Below, piece after piece: positions 16,883 through 30,300 of a stretch of DNA of 64,000 nucleotides. Position 1 is the first letter of the stretch, and the number at the start of each line of letters is the position of its first letter. The stretch covers positions 16,327,133 to 16,391,132 of the forward strand of contig OZ037769.1 in NCBI GenBank assembly GCA_964035545.1, read 5' to 3'. Below the pieces are notes generated by a model that ran no database searches, was not told the DNA's origin, and worked only from the letters and a program-made list of their open reading frames with translations. Source of the DNA: Bugula neritina (taxonomy: Eukaryota > Bryozoa > Gymnolaemata > Cheilostomatida > Bugulidae). Position numbers and translations under genes: made by a program.

Positions 16883-18724
16883 ATAATAAAGTTGTGAAGC
16901 AAAGCAAATTTATAATATCTCATTTGTACACTAAATACTTTTCATTCTGATGCTTTTTATTTTTTATTATGCCATATTTGAAAACTTGGTCAAGGGAAGT
17001 GCACCCTGACGTAAGTAACTTTCCCAGTCAATGATGATGTCACCATTTGATGCCTGCATTTTACTCAGACATCAGACTGTCGGAATGTGTGTACACTCAC
17101 GTAAACTTGGCAGTCGCTGTTATAGCAAAAGAATTTAGAAAAAACCGCTGCAATGTGATAAAAATTATAGCCAATATCTAACAGCTTTTAGTTTTTCAAG
17201 CTCCAAGGACAGATGACTTCCCATCCCCCAATACACGTTAGAACCTAAGCCACATAAAAAACTGCAGGCTATCTTGGGTAAACTTGGATTTGAAAAGTCG
17301 ACATTCTATGAGACTCTTACAGTTTTAGCTCTTGTATTTACTATTTAGTCGTAAAATCTCAGAATTAACAATATAAAAACTCACCAACTCTAACTTTACG
17401 AGCGTTACTCATTGCTCAGTATAGTTGAACCCTACCGTATCAACATTCACACGTAGGTATGAGAAGACCCTGCGTTAAGATACCTCTTTACAAACCTTGT
17501 GAACACCATTGTGATTTACCCATTACCGTGAATAACAATATATACTAGAATCTAATACATTCTCACTATTGTACTCAAATCAATTAAGCTGGCAAATTAC
17601 TTGTGATTTAACATTGTATAACATCTTTATTACACTATTACAGTCCCAGGTCAGTTGCCAGCCTCGTCAGAGCTAGTAATAACAAAATTAATAATTTAGT
17701 ATATATTTTGCAACAGCATTGATACTGAGATGTTCATTGACACGCTATATGCTACTTCTATGTCATGCATGCAGTTGTCACTTGGGAGAATAACTAGCCT
17801 TTTATGTGCTAATATCACAATATCTTATACAAACACGGAGGCACTAGGGGCAAATAATGTATGTTCTTATATAACACAGGTGAAAACTTACTGAATTTCC
17901 AGGTTATACAACATTATACTCTGCATTGAGAGGCAATGAGGCACCTAGTTAAAAGGGGGGAGGTGTGAATTAGTGCTGTACTGGGAATACCCAAAGTAGA
18001 GAAATTAGGTGATTGCTAGGGTGTTGGTGTTTATACTCCAACCTTGTTCAATGTGAGTACATGAGCGCACATTGAGCTGTGCCCATAATGCTAAAATACT
18101 AATTACTAGTATTATTAATCATTGTGTAGCAGTACCAGCATATTGATAGTGACTTTCAGGGAATTGATACTGCATGGGGACATGAAAAACAAGTTCCTAA
18201 ATACCAGACTTAGTACCAATACTTCACTCTCCTTCCCCCTATCTCACCAACCCCCTCCTTCCCCCTACCTCACCTTCCCTGCTCATCCAAAATCTAACAG
18301 CATACCAATATTCTTACCCCAAGAACCTTACTGCAGCTAAATTCAACCTGTAATAGATAAGTCGTGCTACCAGCAAATTACATCTCTTTAAACACAATAC
18401 AGTTTCAAATTCTTCCACAATATTATTATGCTATAGAAATGTGACTAGTCATGTGTTATACTAGAATACTGTAAGTAAACAGATAGATGTGCTTATAGTT
18501 AAACTAACAATCATTTTATGAGCCAACATACATTAATTTATACTCTCTTAGCAATAAATATCATGTATACATGTGCAGTTATAAACGCCTCCAATCCCAC
18601 CCACCACTTACTCTCTAACAGTGAAACATTTAACAACTACTAGTATCCTGGAGGAGCTAAGCGTAAGTGAAAGTTATAATAATATATATTTAGGATAACA
18701 TATTATAATTATATAATATTTCAC
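16883..18724. other. Upstream region of the Kv gene, no gene recognised
   Basis: Presumably holds the Kv promoter and 5' UTR. A pyrimidine-rich patch at 18220-18280 is the only compositional feature. Short open segments near 17270 and 18128 follow an AG but lack a usable donor, so they are not called as exons. Confidence 0.4.
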
Positions 18725-19450
18725 AATAAGTACCATTTTATGGTTATATGACTGTAAATATTGCATAATATTGTCATTTTACATAGTTCTATGTTGCACG
18801 TGTATATAATATTATAATATAGTAGCCTATGTTAAATTGATGCTGAATTGAGATATATAAAAATGCATAACAAAGTAATAGTATTTGTATAGTTTTAGAT
18901 TGAAGAAAAAATGTTTATTTCATAGTTAAATATAATATTAAAAAATCAGAAATGTTCCAGTTGCGTGGCCAACATTGGAAAGAAAATAAAAACTTTAGTG
19001 AGTATAATCTAGCAGTTTAATTTCTAATAGAAGTTGTAAGCTGTTTTGGTTACTGTATAGTTGGGGTTAAATAATGAACTACTATTAATAAGGCATTGTT
19101 ATTATTATAACTGTTAAAAAAGTAGAAAGTATTCAAAAACAAAAACCAGAAGTAACAGTCATTTTATTATTAATACATAATGATTTGTATATATAGAGGT
19201 ATAAAATTAGAGTGTATACTTACAAGTTACAGAGCATGTATACTACCAATATAGTGGCTACTCGATACAATGTATATATACTAATGTAGTGTTATTTATT
19301 TGTAACCCAGACAGATGAGTGTAAACTATAACATAAACTGTATACTGGCAACCAGTGTAATGCACGCATGCTATTATATGGGCTGCTATAACAGCATTAC
19401 TAACTGCACAGTAATGGCTGTTTACAAATTCTGCTGCTGCCAAGTGTCTA
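18725..19450. repeat. Left arm of a ~730-bp inverted duplication
   Basis: This segment is the reverse complement of 26593-27335 with scattered substitutions and small indels. Examples are the TATAGTGGCTACTCGATACA stretch at 19249-19268 and the segment ending GCTGCTGCCAAG at 19430-19443. The arms are about 7.1 kb apart and bracket the inverted unit C gene fragment. No coding content is recognised in the arm. Confidence 0.85.
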
Positions 19451-19959
19451 CTATAAATAGCACCAAATAGCCTTACTCAACCTGCCCACCCTGTAGCAGC
19501 TGACCAGGTAATACTTGCTGACTGCCAAGTATTAGTTGTCACAAGTAATCATCATTTAAGTCATCATTATTTCTGAGTTAAAATACTTTTGTGTAGTCTC
19601 TGATATTTGAACCTTACCATGGAATGTTGTCCTTATACAATCATCATTATACTTAATATGTGCTTATAATCTGGTCTAGCTTTTTGTGATTCACTCTTCA
19701 AACCAATAGAATATCCCGTAACAAAGCTCAGCACCAATTAAATAGCTGAATACACATTCTTAAAGCAGAAATCATATAGTAACAAGGGAGGGGAAGCTAA
19801 ACTGGGACTAATTAATGAACTATCATTTCTCCCATCAAGTGACAGCAATATTTATGTTGGCTACTGTTTAATATTGACCTCTCATAGTGGTCAACTGAAA
19901 ACAATTTGGGTATCAATCTAAAGGAGTGAACACACCTTCATGAGACTTGCAAAAAAACT

Positions 19960-20174
19960 AACGCAAGTTTGTAGTCGCTATCCCTGTGAGAAACCCCTGA
20001 TGGGAAGGGTTTTTGTTAAATTGGGCCAAGGACTTGTTCAGATGAGGCACAGGAGCAATTATGAATGGATGCTCTTCCTAACATCACTAATCGCCTTTAC
20101 TGGGGTTTAAACCCAAGACCTCATGTTTGCTAAGCAAATGCTCTAACCCCTCGACCATTGCATGGCTGCTCCTT
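19960..20174 (-). mobile_element. tRNA-derived SINE copy 3 (best preserved)
   Basis: Read on the minus strand, it starts GGAGCAGCCATGCAATGGTC. An A-box region follows (GGTCGAGGGGTTAG), then a B-box (GGGTTTAAACCCC), the body motif GATGTTAGGAAGAGCATCC, and the terminal TCAGGGGTTTCTCACAGGGA segment. This copy gives the clearest full layout of the family. Confidence 0.85.
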
Positions 20175-20974
20175 TCCTTCATGGGACTTATAATAAAATA
20201 TAACTTTAGCAAATATCTTTTAATTAAATGAAAAGCTTCTTAATTTCAGAAACACAGGGTGAAGTTGCTGACAAGTATTCAAAAATAGAAGTTTCTATAA
20301 GTTACAATATTGGATATAAAATATTGCTTATGCTCAAAACAAACCACCACACCATATATTTATGGATACGCTAGTCAATTTCAGCTAAACTTTATTCTCT
20401 CTTCTTTGCATCATGGAAGAAGAAAATAATTAGAAAATATTGATAAGCAAACTGAAAATAATGAGTTTGAAATTTTGAATAAAAATTCAGAAACTATTAA
20501 AAATTTACTTCACATATGCTACAAGAAGAGCTCATAGTTAGCTTGATATCTTCTAGTAGTTCAGTTCCACAATATATCTGCTAAAGAGAGGGAGGGGGTT
20601 CAGCAAACCCTCACTCTGTGTGTATAATCCAACATTATAGCTTGTTGCAATAACAAAAAAGCACTGCAGTAGCAAAAATTATTGCTTTTACATAATATTA
20701 CATTGAGAATACTCAAAGCGCAACTATATAATTATATTATAAATAGCATATCGTGATATTATACACAATAATTTAAATCATTTACAATAATTATTGTTTT
20801 GTATAGGATATGTAATGTATATTCAATTATATGATTAGAACAGATGCAACTTGAAAACATGCTTTATAAACTTTATATGAAAGAGAGAATTTTAAGAATT
20901 TAATGTATTGTCTCCCACTGTAACAATTTATCTAAGCCCTCCCCCCCCCCCACTACTTGACTTCAAATTGCAGG
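20175..20974. other. AT-rich spacer
   Basis: No open frame, splice-flanked exon or repeat family recognised. A run of eleven or more C residues at 20940-20952 lies just before homology with the gene A 3' flank begins. Confidence 0.4.
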
Positions 20975-21690
20975 CTAGACACCAAAACAAATTATCAATA
21001 TTGTCTCTTTAATAGAAATCCTTGATTATTTACACATTCAACAACAGATAGACAAGAATAAAACAAGGAAATGACAACCTCGGTACTGTGAGGTAACATC
21101 ATCTTTATTAATCACACTGAGTTAGTATAGAATTAGATAGTTAATTACAACTGAGTATTAGTTCATGTGGCAGTGTTTACGGTATACTTGTAACACATAC
21201 AGAGTATAATATAGAGAGAGTTTCTAAAGATATATTTAGTGCTATTTGTTAATATATGTGTGAGATATACAATACTGATGGGTGTAATTAGTAGTAGTAG
21301 ATGTGATATATTCAGTATAGTGTTTGTTACATACTAATAAGTAGAACTCATTGTGTATGTTATACTGCTACATGTTTCAAACTCTTAGCTTGAGATCCTA
21401 CACTAGTGTACTGGTATTAAAGAGGGTGGACATAGGAAAACTATAGGCTTTACATACACAGGAGAAATTAACTCAAGACATGATGTCCTCACAACTTTGC
21501 TTTGAACGCACTGGAAACATGGAAATGCACTACTACTTGGGAGTTGTCTGTACATGTAAATGATATTTCAATTGTGATTTAGTTGAATATTTAATTTTTA
21601 ATGACAGATAATGAGTTATCATCTCTTGTATACAACATGATGTGCGAGGAGACAACTTTCGAGACTTCCAGGCCATTGAGAATACTAACT
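20975..21690. other. 3' flank of unit C, with an empty site for Gypsy-B
   Basis: The reverse complement matches 44350-44887 joined directly to 50179-50390, the sequence on either side of Gypsy-B. The target word AGTAT is single here at 21154-21158, so this paralog never received the element. It is transcriptionally downstream of the truncated RING-family copy. Confidence 0.8.
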
Positions 21691-22800
21691 CTACCATACA
21701 ATACTAACTGTACCATACAATACTAACTGTACCATACAATACTAACTCTACCATACAATACTATCTCTACCAAACAATACTATCTCTACCACACAATACT
21801 AACTCTACCATACAATACTAACTCTACCATACAATACTAACTCTACCATACAATACTAACTCTACCATACAGTACTATCTCTACCACACAATACTAACTC
21901 TACCATACAATACTAACTCTACCATACAATACTATCTCTACCATACAATACTATCTCTACCACACAATACTAACTCTACCATACAATACTAACTCTACCA
22001 TACAATACTAACTCTACCATACAATACTAACTCTACCATACAATACTATCTCTACCACACAATACTAACTCTACCATACAATACTAACTCTACCATACAA
22101 TACTAACTCTACCATACAATACTATCTCTACCATACAATACTATCTCTACCATACAATACTAACTCTACCATACAATACTAACTATACCATACACTACTA
22201 ACTTTACCACACAATACTAACTCTACCACACAATACTAACTCTACCATACAATACTATCTCTACCACACAATACTAACTCTACCATACAATACTAACTCT
22301 ACCATACAATACTAACTCTACCATACAATACTATCTCTACCATACAATACTATCTCTACCATACAATACTAACTCTACCATACAATACTAACTATACCAT
22401 ACACTACTAACTTTACCACACAATACTAACTCTACCACACAATACTAACTCTACCATACAATACTAACTCTACCATACAATACTAACTCTACTATACACT
22501 ACTAACCCTACCATACAATACTAACTCTATCACACAATACTAACTCTACCATACAATACTAACTCTACCATACAATACTAACTCTACCATACAATACTAA
22601 CTATACCATACACTACTAACTTTACCACACAATACTAACTCTACCATACAATACTAACTCTACCATGCAATACTAACTCTACCATACAATACTAACTCTA
22701 CCATACAATACTAACTCTACCACACAATACTAACTCTATCATACAATACTAACTCTACCATACAATACTAACTTTACCATACAATACTAACTCTATCACA
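21690..22800. repeat. 19-bp minisatellite downstream of unit C (about 58 copies)
   Basis: The unit is CTACCATACAATACTAACT with recurrent variants (CTATCT, CCACACAATA, ACCATACACT). The same unit, inverted and about fourfold fewer, sits downstream of gene A at 44070-44350, so it was co-duplicated and then changed length. Each unit contains AGTAT on the minus strand. Confidence 0.95.
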
Positions 22801-23166
22801 CAAAATTAATGCACAACTCATTCCGTTTCTAATTTATTTTGAAATTTTCTACCAAATTAGAAGTTATAAACTGTGCATAGAGAATTGTTAACACATTTTA
22901 AAATACAACATAACATTCCACTAACTTAATTGTTAATTGTGACTAAATCCATGATACTAGTTACAGCAAGACAAAAAGATGTAATATTACAAATGCATTT
23001 ATAAGAAAATATAAAATAATCTAGGAAATAGAAAAGTTATTCATAGAGTGAATTACTTAGAATAATATTAGCCCATATCATGTGAATTCAACTTCAACAT
23101 TATTTATCAAATCAAGATTCCAATTCCCTGTCTATTGACAGACAAGTAGAAAGTAGAGCAGACTGT

Positions 23167-24685
23167 TCAGTCTATTTGGTAGAACAGTACTTTATGTTCA
23201 TCATATCTCGGGACTATCAGAGTATTTCCTGTCACGTGCAGATCAAATACATCAGAGTCTGTTCTTATAGCAGCATCTGAGATCTCTGTCAGCAGTTTAC
23301 CTGAATATATGAATATATAATGTATATTAGTAAGTATATATTGTAGATTAGTAAGTATATAATGTAGATTAGTAAGTATATATTGTAGATTAGTAAGTAT
23401 ATAATATAGATTAGTAAGTATATAGTGTAGATTAGTAAGTATATAATGTAGATTAGTAAGTATATAGTATAGATTAGTAAGTACATAATATAGATTAGTA
23501 CATATATAATATAGATTAGTAAGTATATAATGCAGATTAGTAAACTTGTATATAATGTAGATTAGTAAGTATATAATATAGATTAGTAAGTATATAATGT
23601 AGATTAGTAAGTATGTAATATAGATTAGTAAGTATACAATATAGATTAGTAAGTATATAATGTAGATTACTAAGTATATAATATAGATTAGTAAGTATAC
23701 AATATAGATTAGTAAGTATGTAATGTAGATTAGTAAGTATATAATGTAGATTAGTAAGTATATAATGTAGATTAGTAAACTTGTATATAATGTAGATTAG
23801 TAAGTATATAATATAGATTAGTAAGTATATAGTGTAGATTAGTAAGTATATAATGTAGATTAGTAAACTTGTATATAATATCGATTAGTATGTATATAAT
23901 GTAGATTAGTAAGTATATAGTGTAGATTAGTAAGTATATAATATAGATTAGTAAGTATATAATCTAACCTGTATTCACATCCAGTATCCAGACTCTGGTG
24001 GTATTACTGTGGTTAGTAACAAACACTCTCCCTCCATGGTATGTAACACTCCCAGGGTTGGGTACATCTTGTGATGTCCATTCAACTTCTCCACTTGGAA
24101 TATTCACTTTAAACACTTTAGAAGTTCGATAATGAGACACAACAACAGAGAGATTGTCTACGGCACACATTGATACATGGCTAGGACTGAGTAGAGGACA
24201 CTGAATGTGTATAATTACCTCCCCTGTAAGAGAGTATACTGTTAGTCTCATGTTCTGTCTGTCTGGTATAACAACCCGGTCACTAACAACTGCTAGTTTG
24301 TTGAAATACTCATTCCAGTGATCAGTATGATTCCAGGTGGTGATGAGTTTCCCTGTCAGATCATGTACTGTGACTCTGTAAGGGTTACCATATACTAAAG
24401 TATACAGTCTGTCCTTGTATACAGCTACACTGAGTACAGGTTTACCTACTCCTACAAACTTCCTACTGAGTTGGTTATTCTCATCTATTATATCTACTCT
24501 ACCACTCAATGACCCAACATAAGTATTTCCCTGATAACTACAGACTGAAGTACAGCCAAACACAGGAACTGTATGCAGGAGAGACAACTGTGTAGGTAGA
24601 GTATCAGGAGTTGTCAGTTCATGTTCCAAGTCTATTGACACTTTTTTTGAGGTGACAACTTCTACTTCAACTTCTCTCCTCTCAC
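23167..24685 (-). pseudogene. 5'-truncated copy of the RING/B-box/propeller gene (unit C)
   Basis: Only the last two exons remain: the propeller exon 24685-23969 (717 nt) and the terminal exon 23300-23167 (134 nt, stop TGA at 23169-23167). Both keep the lengths, splice sites and reading phase of gene A (42396-43112 and 43580-43713), with no stop or frameshift. The upstream RING, B-box and coiled-coil exons are absent: homology to the gene A intron stops at 24833, where a hAT element begins. It is either an orphaned fragment or the 3' half of a gene split by rearrangement. Intact frames suggest a recent break or continuing use. Substitutions relative to gene A are mostly at propeller loop positions. 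Confidence 0.85.
23310..23966. repeat. 21-bp minisatellite filling the last intron of unit C
   Basis: About 31 copies of a 21-bp unit with core TAAGTATATAATGTAGATT occupy nearly the whole intron between the two remaining exons. Some copies carry an extra AAACTTGTA insert. The equivalent intron of gene A (43113-43579) has about 22 copies in the opposite genomic orientation. Confidence 0.95.
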
Positions 24686-24833
24686 CTACAATGAAGAAAA
24701 GGTTTTCATCAGCAAATGCTATAGCCATTGAATTGTTTAATATCATTGTTTTTCATGTTTAATATAATTTACTTCCACAAACACAATTAGCACCAGCCCC
24801 ATTCAAACTGACTCTGAAAACAACAGTTTTACA

Positions 24834-26592
24834 CAGGGATGTAGTGGTACCCATACGGTCCCATACGCCGTATGGCCTAGAAGAAAATAGGCTGTTCTTG
24901 GCCATACGCCCGTATGGGCATATTTTTGAAAGATGATTAGTGCATAGGATAGTTAGGGCATCCTCACTGAGAATATTATCATAAATTTCGCTCACAATCT
25001 AGTTTAGGCTCTTGTTATGTTAATGCTATGTGGGTGGCATGCGTGTTGCCTACTTGTGATTGCTTAGCCTGAGATTACACTGTGAATAATAAGCAGCGAT
25101 CAACATTCCATCTTCTCATCTCTCCATGTCCATTGAAGCGCGAAGTGCTGTGCATTGGTGATTACTAAGGAAAAATTTTTCATTTTCAGTGTATAAATCA
25201 CTAATTTGTAGAAAATCTATGAAGGCTATTGAAAAGATAAAAAAGTGCTATGCATAAATTTCTCAGGTTTCCGACAGTGTTTGTTCTATTCGAATACCAT
25301 GCTTTCCTGCTGAGATATTTGGCAGGGATTGAAAAATAAACTTTTCAAGTAAAATTGGCTAAAAATGAGTAGACTTTTCTCTATAACTTTGCAATAAAAA
25401 AATTGAAAACTCGAAAATGCAGGTGCTCTGAGGAAGATCTAAAACATAGTTTTTAAATTTTAATTCTAGCACAATTAAGTATACGGTTTTATTTGGCAGG
25501 ACTGAATTTTTATAATATACTAATAATGTGGCCTCAGCAAGGCAGTGACAGCTAGAAAGTTGCCCTTAGCTATCTTGTGTGGACTTGCATTTTGTCAATA
25601 AGCAATGAAATTTGGAAAAAAACCAACATGAAATCCAGAAATAAAATCAAAATGTCTTCAGGAAGCAGTACCAGGTGTGTAGGAGAGGTTATTGAAAATT
25701 TATCACTGAGGTCTACAGGTACTATATCCACATTTTGGTCAAAAACCTAGCAGCGTTATTGCATGTTCATGTTAATGATTTTTTTTGCAAACTGTACACC
25801 GCCATAAATAAACTTTTATGTTTGGTTGTACTAACGTCTGGCTTTACATTTAATCATCTTCTAGAATCTAGGCTAACACATATTAAACCTGTCAAATTTG
25901 TTCTTTTGGGGTATATTTCTTTGATGTGTCTAGTGGAAGCTCAGGGGTTTTACTTTAAAACCAAGTTAACATACTCTTCTTTGGTGTGTTTTATTGTGTG
26001 CAAGGAGGTGTGGTGGTATCTCCTTATGGATTAGACTAGTGTTCTAATAAACTCCAAATAGGTTTTCTACCAATTTCTGCTTGCCAATGAGATATCAATT
26101 CAAATTGCTTTTTCTGATTTGCAATCTTCCTCTGTTCTGATATATAATTCTTTTTCTGTCCACGTCAGTGTATTAAATATTTGAAGTAATCAGGTTGCAT
26201 TTGGAGAGCACTTGTTACCTGCCTCTATCCTTCCATCTTTTTGAGATCTTCAGCAATATTTCTGTACAGGTTGGACTTAGTGTCAGTTGAGTAAGACTAC
26301 ATTTAAAATTACAGTCAACAGGTATGGCACAATACTGAATATTTATATAGTTTGCAGCAATGCACAGACGTCGTGTAGCTGGTATGGCATGAAAATAATA
26401 GCAAGGTGCACATTTTAACACAGATTTTTTTCAGAAGAATTATAATTCACAATGGCTTTGAATTGCATAAATTTGCATCAGAAGGGCTTCGGCGGCCGGG
26501 GCGCTGCCCCGGACCCCGCCGGGGGCCTAGGCGGCCCCCTGAACCCCCGGCCTGGGAGTATGGCCAAGAATATTTTTGCTACTACATCCCTG
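24834..26592. mobile_element. Non-autonomous hAT-type transposon, copy 1 (1759 bp)
   Basis: The ends are inverted: CAGGGATGTAGTGG at the left and CTACTACATCCCTG at the right. A second copy at 54685-56444 is nearly identical and has an 8-bp duplication, which supports hAT. No transposase frame exists; a 99-codon open frame shared by both copies starts without ATG and looks non-coding. Subterminal GCCATACGCCCGTATGGGC palindromes lie near the left end. Here the flanks are GTTTTACA on the left and GACTAGAT on the right, so no target duplication. The left flank is the RING-family intron and the right flank is the inverted-repeat arm, so this copy sits at a rearrangement junction. Confidence 0.85.
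26491..26553. other. GC-rich double hairpin near the right end of hAT copy 1
   Basis: A 63-bp block that is almost all G and C lies in otherwise AT-rich DNA. It can fold as two stems: CCGGGGC/GCCCCGG and GGGGGCC/GGCCCCC. It is identical in hAT copy 2 (56343-56406), so it belongs to the element. Confidence 0.75.
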
Positions 26593-27335
26593 GACTAGAT
26601 ACTTGGCAGCAGCAGAATGTGTAAACAGCCATTACTGTGCAGTTAGTAATGCTGTTATAGCAGCCCATATAATAGCATGCGTGCATTACACTGGTTGCCA
26701 GTATACAGTTTATGTTATAGTTTACACTCATCTGTCTGGGTTACAAATAAATAACACTACATTAGTATATATATACATTGTATCGAGTAGCCACTATATT
26801 GGTAGTATACATGCTCTGTAACTTGTAAGTATACACTCTAGTTTTATACCTCTATATATACAAATCATTATGTATTAATAATAAATTACTGTTACCTCGG
26901 TTTTTACTTTTGAATACTTTCTACTCTTCAACAGATATAATAGTCACAATGCCTTATTAATAGTAATTCATTATTTAGCCTAAACTACAGTAACCAAAAA
27001 AGCATACAACTTTTATTAGGAATTAGAATGCTAGATAATACTCACTAAAATTTTGATTTTTTCAAATTTTGGCCACACAGCTATAAAAAATTTCTGATTT
27101 TTTAATATTATATTTAACCATAAAATAACAATGTCTTTTTCAATCTAGAACTATGCAAACACAATTATTTTGTTATGCATTTTTATATATTTCAATTCAG
27201 CATCTATTTAACATAGACTACAATATATTATATTATTATATATTATATTATATATATACCTGCAACATAGAACTATGTAGTATGACAATGTTATGCAATA
27301 TTTACAGTCTTATAACCATAAAATGGTATTTATCA
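26593..27335. repeat. Right arm of the ~730-bp inverted duplication
   Basis: Inverted match to 18725-19450. The arm starts directly at the right end of hAT copy 1, and its homology ends just before a candidate exon at 27359. No coding content recognised. Confidence 0.85.
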
Positions 27336-27358
27336 CTACAGTTTTTATAATTTCTCAG

Positions 27359-30300
27359 GAAAAAGAATTGATTGAGTTTAGGAAAAAGAGAAGTAAAACT
27401 CACAGCCTCGGACTGAGTGGCCAGGTAAAGAGGAAAAAATTTTTTTTTACCATCACAGCTCATACCACGGGGATCCTGTCTAGAAAAGTAGGAGAGGCTA
27501 CAACAGGAAGTACTTCAGCAGACATATTGGCAGTTGATGAAACGTCAACCAGCAACTCTAGTATTGATGTCTGCTGTGCTTCGAATGATGCCTCAGGTGG
27601 GGCCTTAAAGTATGACTACGTATACACCTACAGGATGTGAGCATGAACATGCATGTATACGCCACTGGTATACAGGGGGTGAATGTGACCAACTATACGC
27701 CACTGATATACAAGGGGTGAATATGACCATCTACACACCACTGGTATGCAGGGGGTGGATGTGACCATCTATATCCACCACTGGTATACAGGGGGCGAAT
27801 GTGACCATCTATACACCACTGGTATACAGGGGGCGAATATGACCCTCTATACACCACTGGTATACAGGGGGCGAATATGACCCTCTATACACCACTGGTA
27901 TACAGGGGGGGTGAGTATGACCATCTATACACCACTGGTATACAGGGGGTGAATATAACCATGTATACACCACTGGTATACAGGGGGTGAATATAACCAT
28001 GTATACACCACTGGTATACAGGGGGGTCAGTCTTCAAAGTTTGAACTTCTAAGCCAGCTCAGTTTTCAAGATGTATTTTGCAGCAAATAAAATAGTATGC
28101 ACTTAAAGTTAGCCACAATTAGTATAAGTTTTATGATAGAGAACAGAAACACCAAATTAATTTAGTACATACAAACTTACCTATAAGTGAAGAAAACTCC
28201 TTTATAACACAAAATTATCTAAACATATGAAATCCTAAAACAGTCAGTAGATGATTGCTAAGATATATATGAATATTTTATTACTGCATTAGTGAGGTGT
28301 GTCAAGGATTTTTAAATGTCACTGCACATAATATAATTATATACTATTATATTATTATATATACTATTATATTATTATATATACTATTATATTATTATAT
28401 ATACTATTATATTATTATATATACTATTATATTATTATATATACTATTATATTATTATATATACTATTATATTATTATATATACTATTATATTATTATAT
28501 ATACTATTATATTATTATATATACTATTATATTATTATATATACTATTATATTATTATATATACTATTATATTATTATATATACTATTATACTATTATCT
28601 ATACTATTATATTATTATATATACTATTATATTATTATATATACTATTATACTATTATATATACTATTATATTATTATATATACTATTATATTATTATAT
28701 ATGCTATTATATTATTATATATACTATTATATTATTATATATACTATTATATTATTATATATACTATTATATTATTATATATACTATTATATTATTATAT
28801 ATACTATTATATTGTTATATATACTATTATATTATTATATATACTATTATATTATTATATATACTATTATATTATTATTATATATACTAATATATTATTA
28901 TATATACTATTATATTATTATATATACTATTATACTATTATATATACTATTATACTATTATCTATACTATTATATTATTATATATACTATTATACTATTA
29001 TATTATTATAAATACTATTATATTATTATATATACTATTATATTATTATATATACTATTATATTATTATATATACTATTATACTATTATATATACTATTA
29101 TACTATTATCTATACTATTATATTATTATATATACTATTATATTATTATATATACTATTATATTATTATATATACTATTATATTATTATATATACTATTA
29201 TATTATTATATATACTATTATATTATTATATATACTATTATACTATTATCTATACTATTATATTATTATCTATACTATTATATTATTATATATACTATTA
29301 TATTATTATATATACTATTATATTATTATAAATACTATTATATTATTATATATACTATTATATTATTATATATACTATTATATTATTATATATACTATTA
29401 TATTATTATATATACTATTATATTATTATATATACTATTATATTATTATATATACTATTATATTGTTATATATACTATTATATTATTATATATACTATTA
29501 TATTATTATATATACTATTATATTATTATTATATATACTAATATATTATTATATATACTATTATATTATTATATATACTATTATACTATTATATATACTA
29601 TTATACTATTATCTATACTATTATATTATTATATATACTATTATACTATTATATTATTATAAATACTATTATATTATTATATATACTATTATATTATTAT
29701 ATATACTATTATATTATTATATATACTATTATACTATTATATATACTATTATACTATTATCTATACTATTATATTATTATATATACTATTATACTATTAT
29801 ATTATTATAAATACTATTATATTATTATATATACTATTATATTATTATATATACTATTATATTATTATATATACTATTATATTATTATATATACTATTAT
29901 ATTATTATATATACTATTATATTATTATATATACTATTATATTATTATATATACTATTATATTATTATATATACTATTATACTATTATCTATACTATTAT
30001 ATTATTATATATACTATTATATTATTATATATACTATTATATTATTATATATACTATTATATTATTATATATACTATTATATTATTATATATACTATTAT
30101 ATTATTATATATACTATTATATTATTATATATACTATTATATTATTATATATACTATTACATTATTATATATACTATTACATTGTTATATCACTATTATA
30201 TTATTATATATACTATTATACTATTATCTATACTATTATATTATTATATATACTATTATATTATTATATATACTATTATATTATTATATATACTATTATA

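Noticed and set aside
17270-17340. Open segment after TGCAG resembling an exon
   Set aside because: No GT donor at the end of the open frame and no partner exon.
23289-23486. Leu/Ile/Tyr repeat open frame (also 43400-43615)
   Set aside because: Reading through the 21-bp minisatellite; the unit length is a multiple of three, so stops are absent by construction.
25735-26034. 99-codon open frame conserved in both hAT copies
   Set aside because: No ATG start and no transposase motifs; conservation simply reflects the near-identity of the two copies.
27425-27640. Continuation of the 27359 frame as a longer exon
   Set aside because: Open, but low-complexity Lys/Phe then Ser/Thr; the GTAAAG donor at 27424 gives phase agreement with the 31505 exon. 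Kept only as an alternative.
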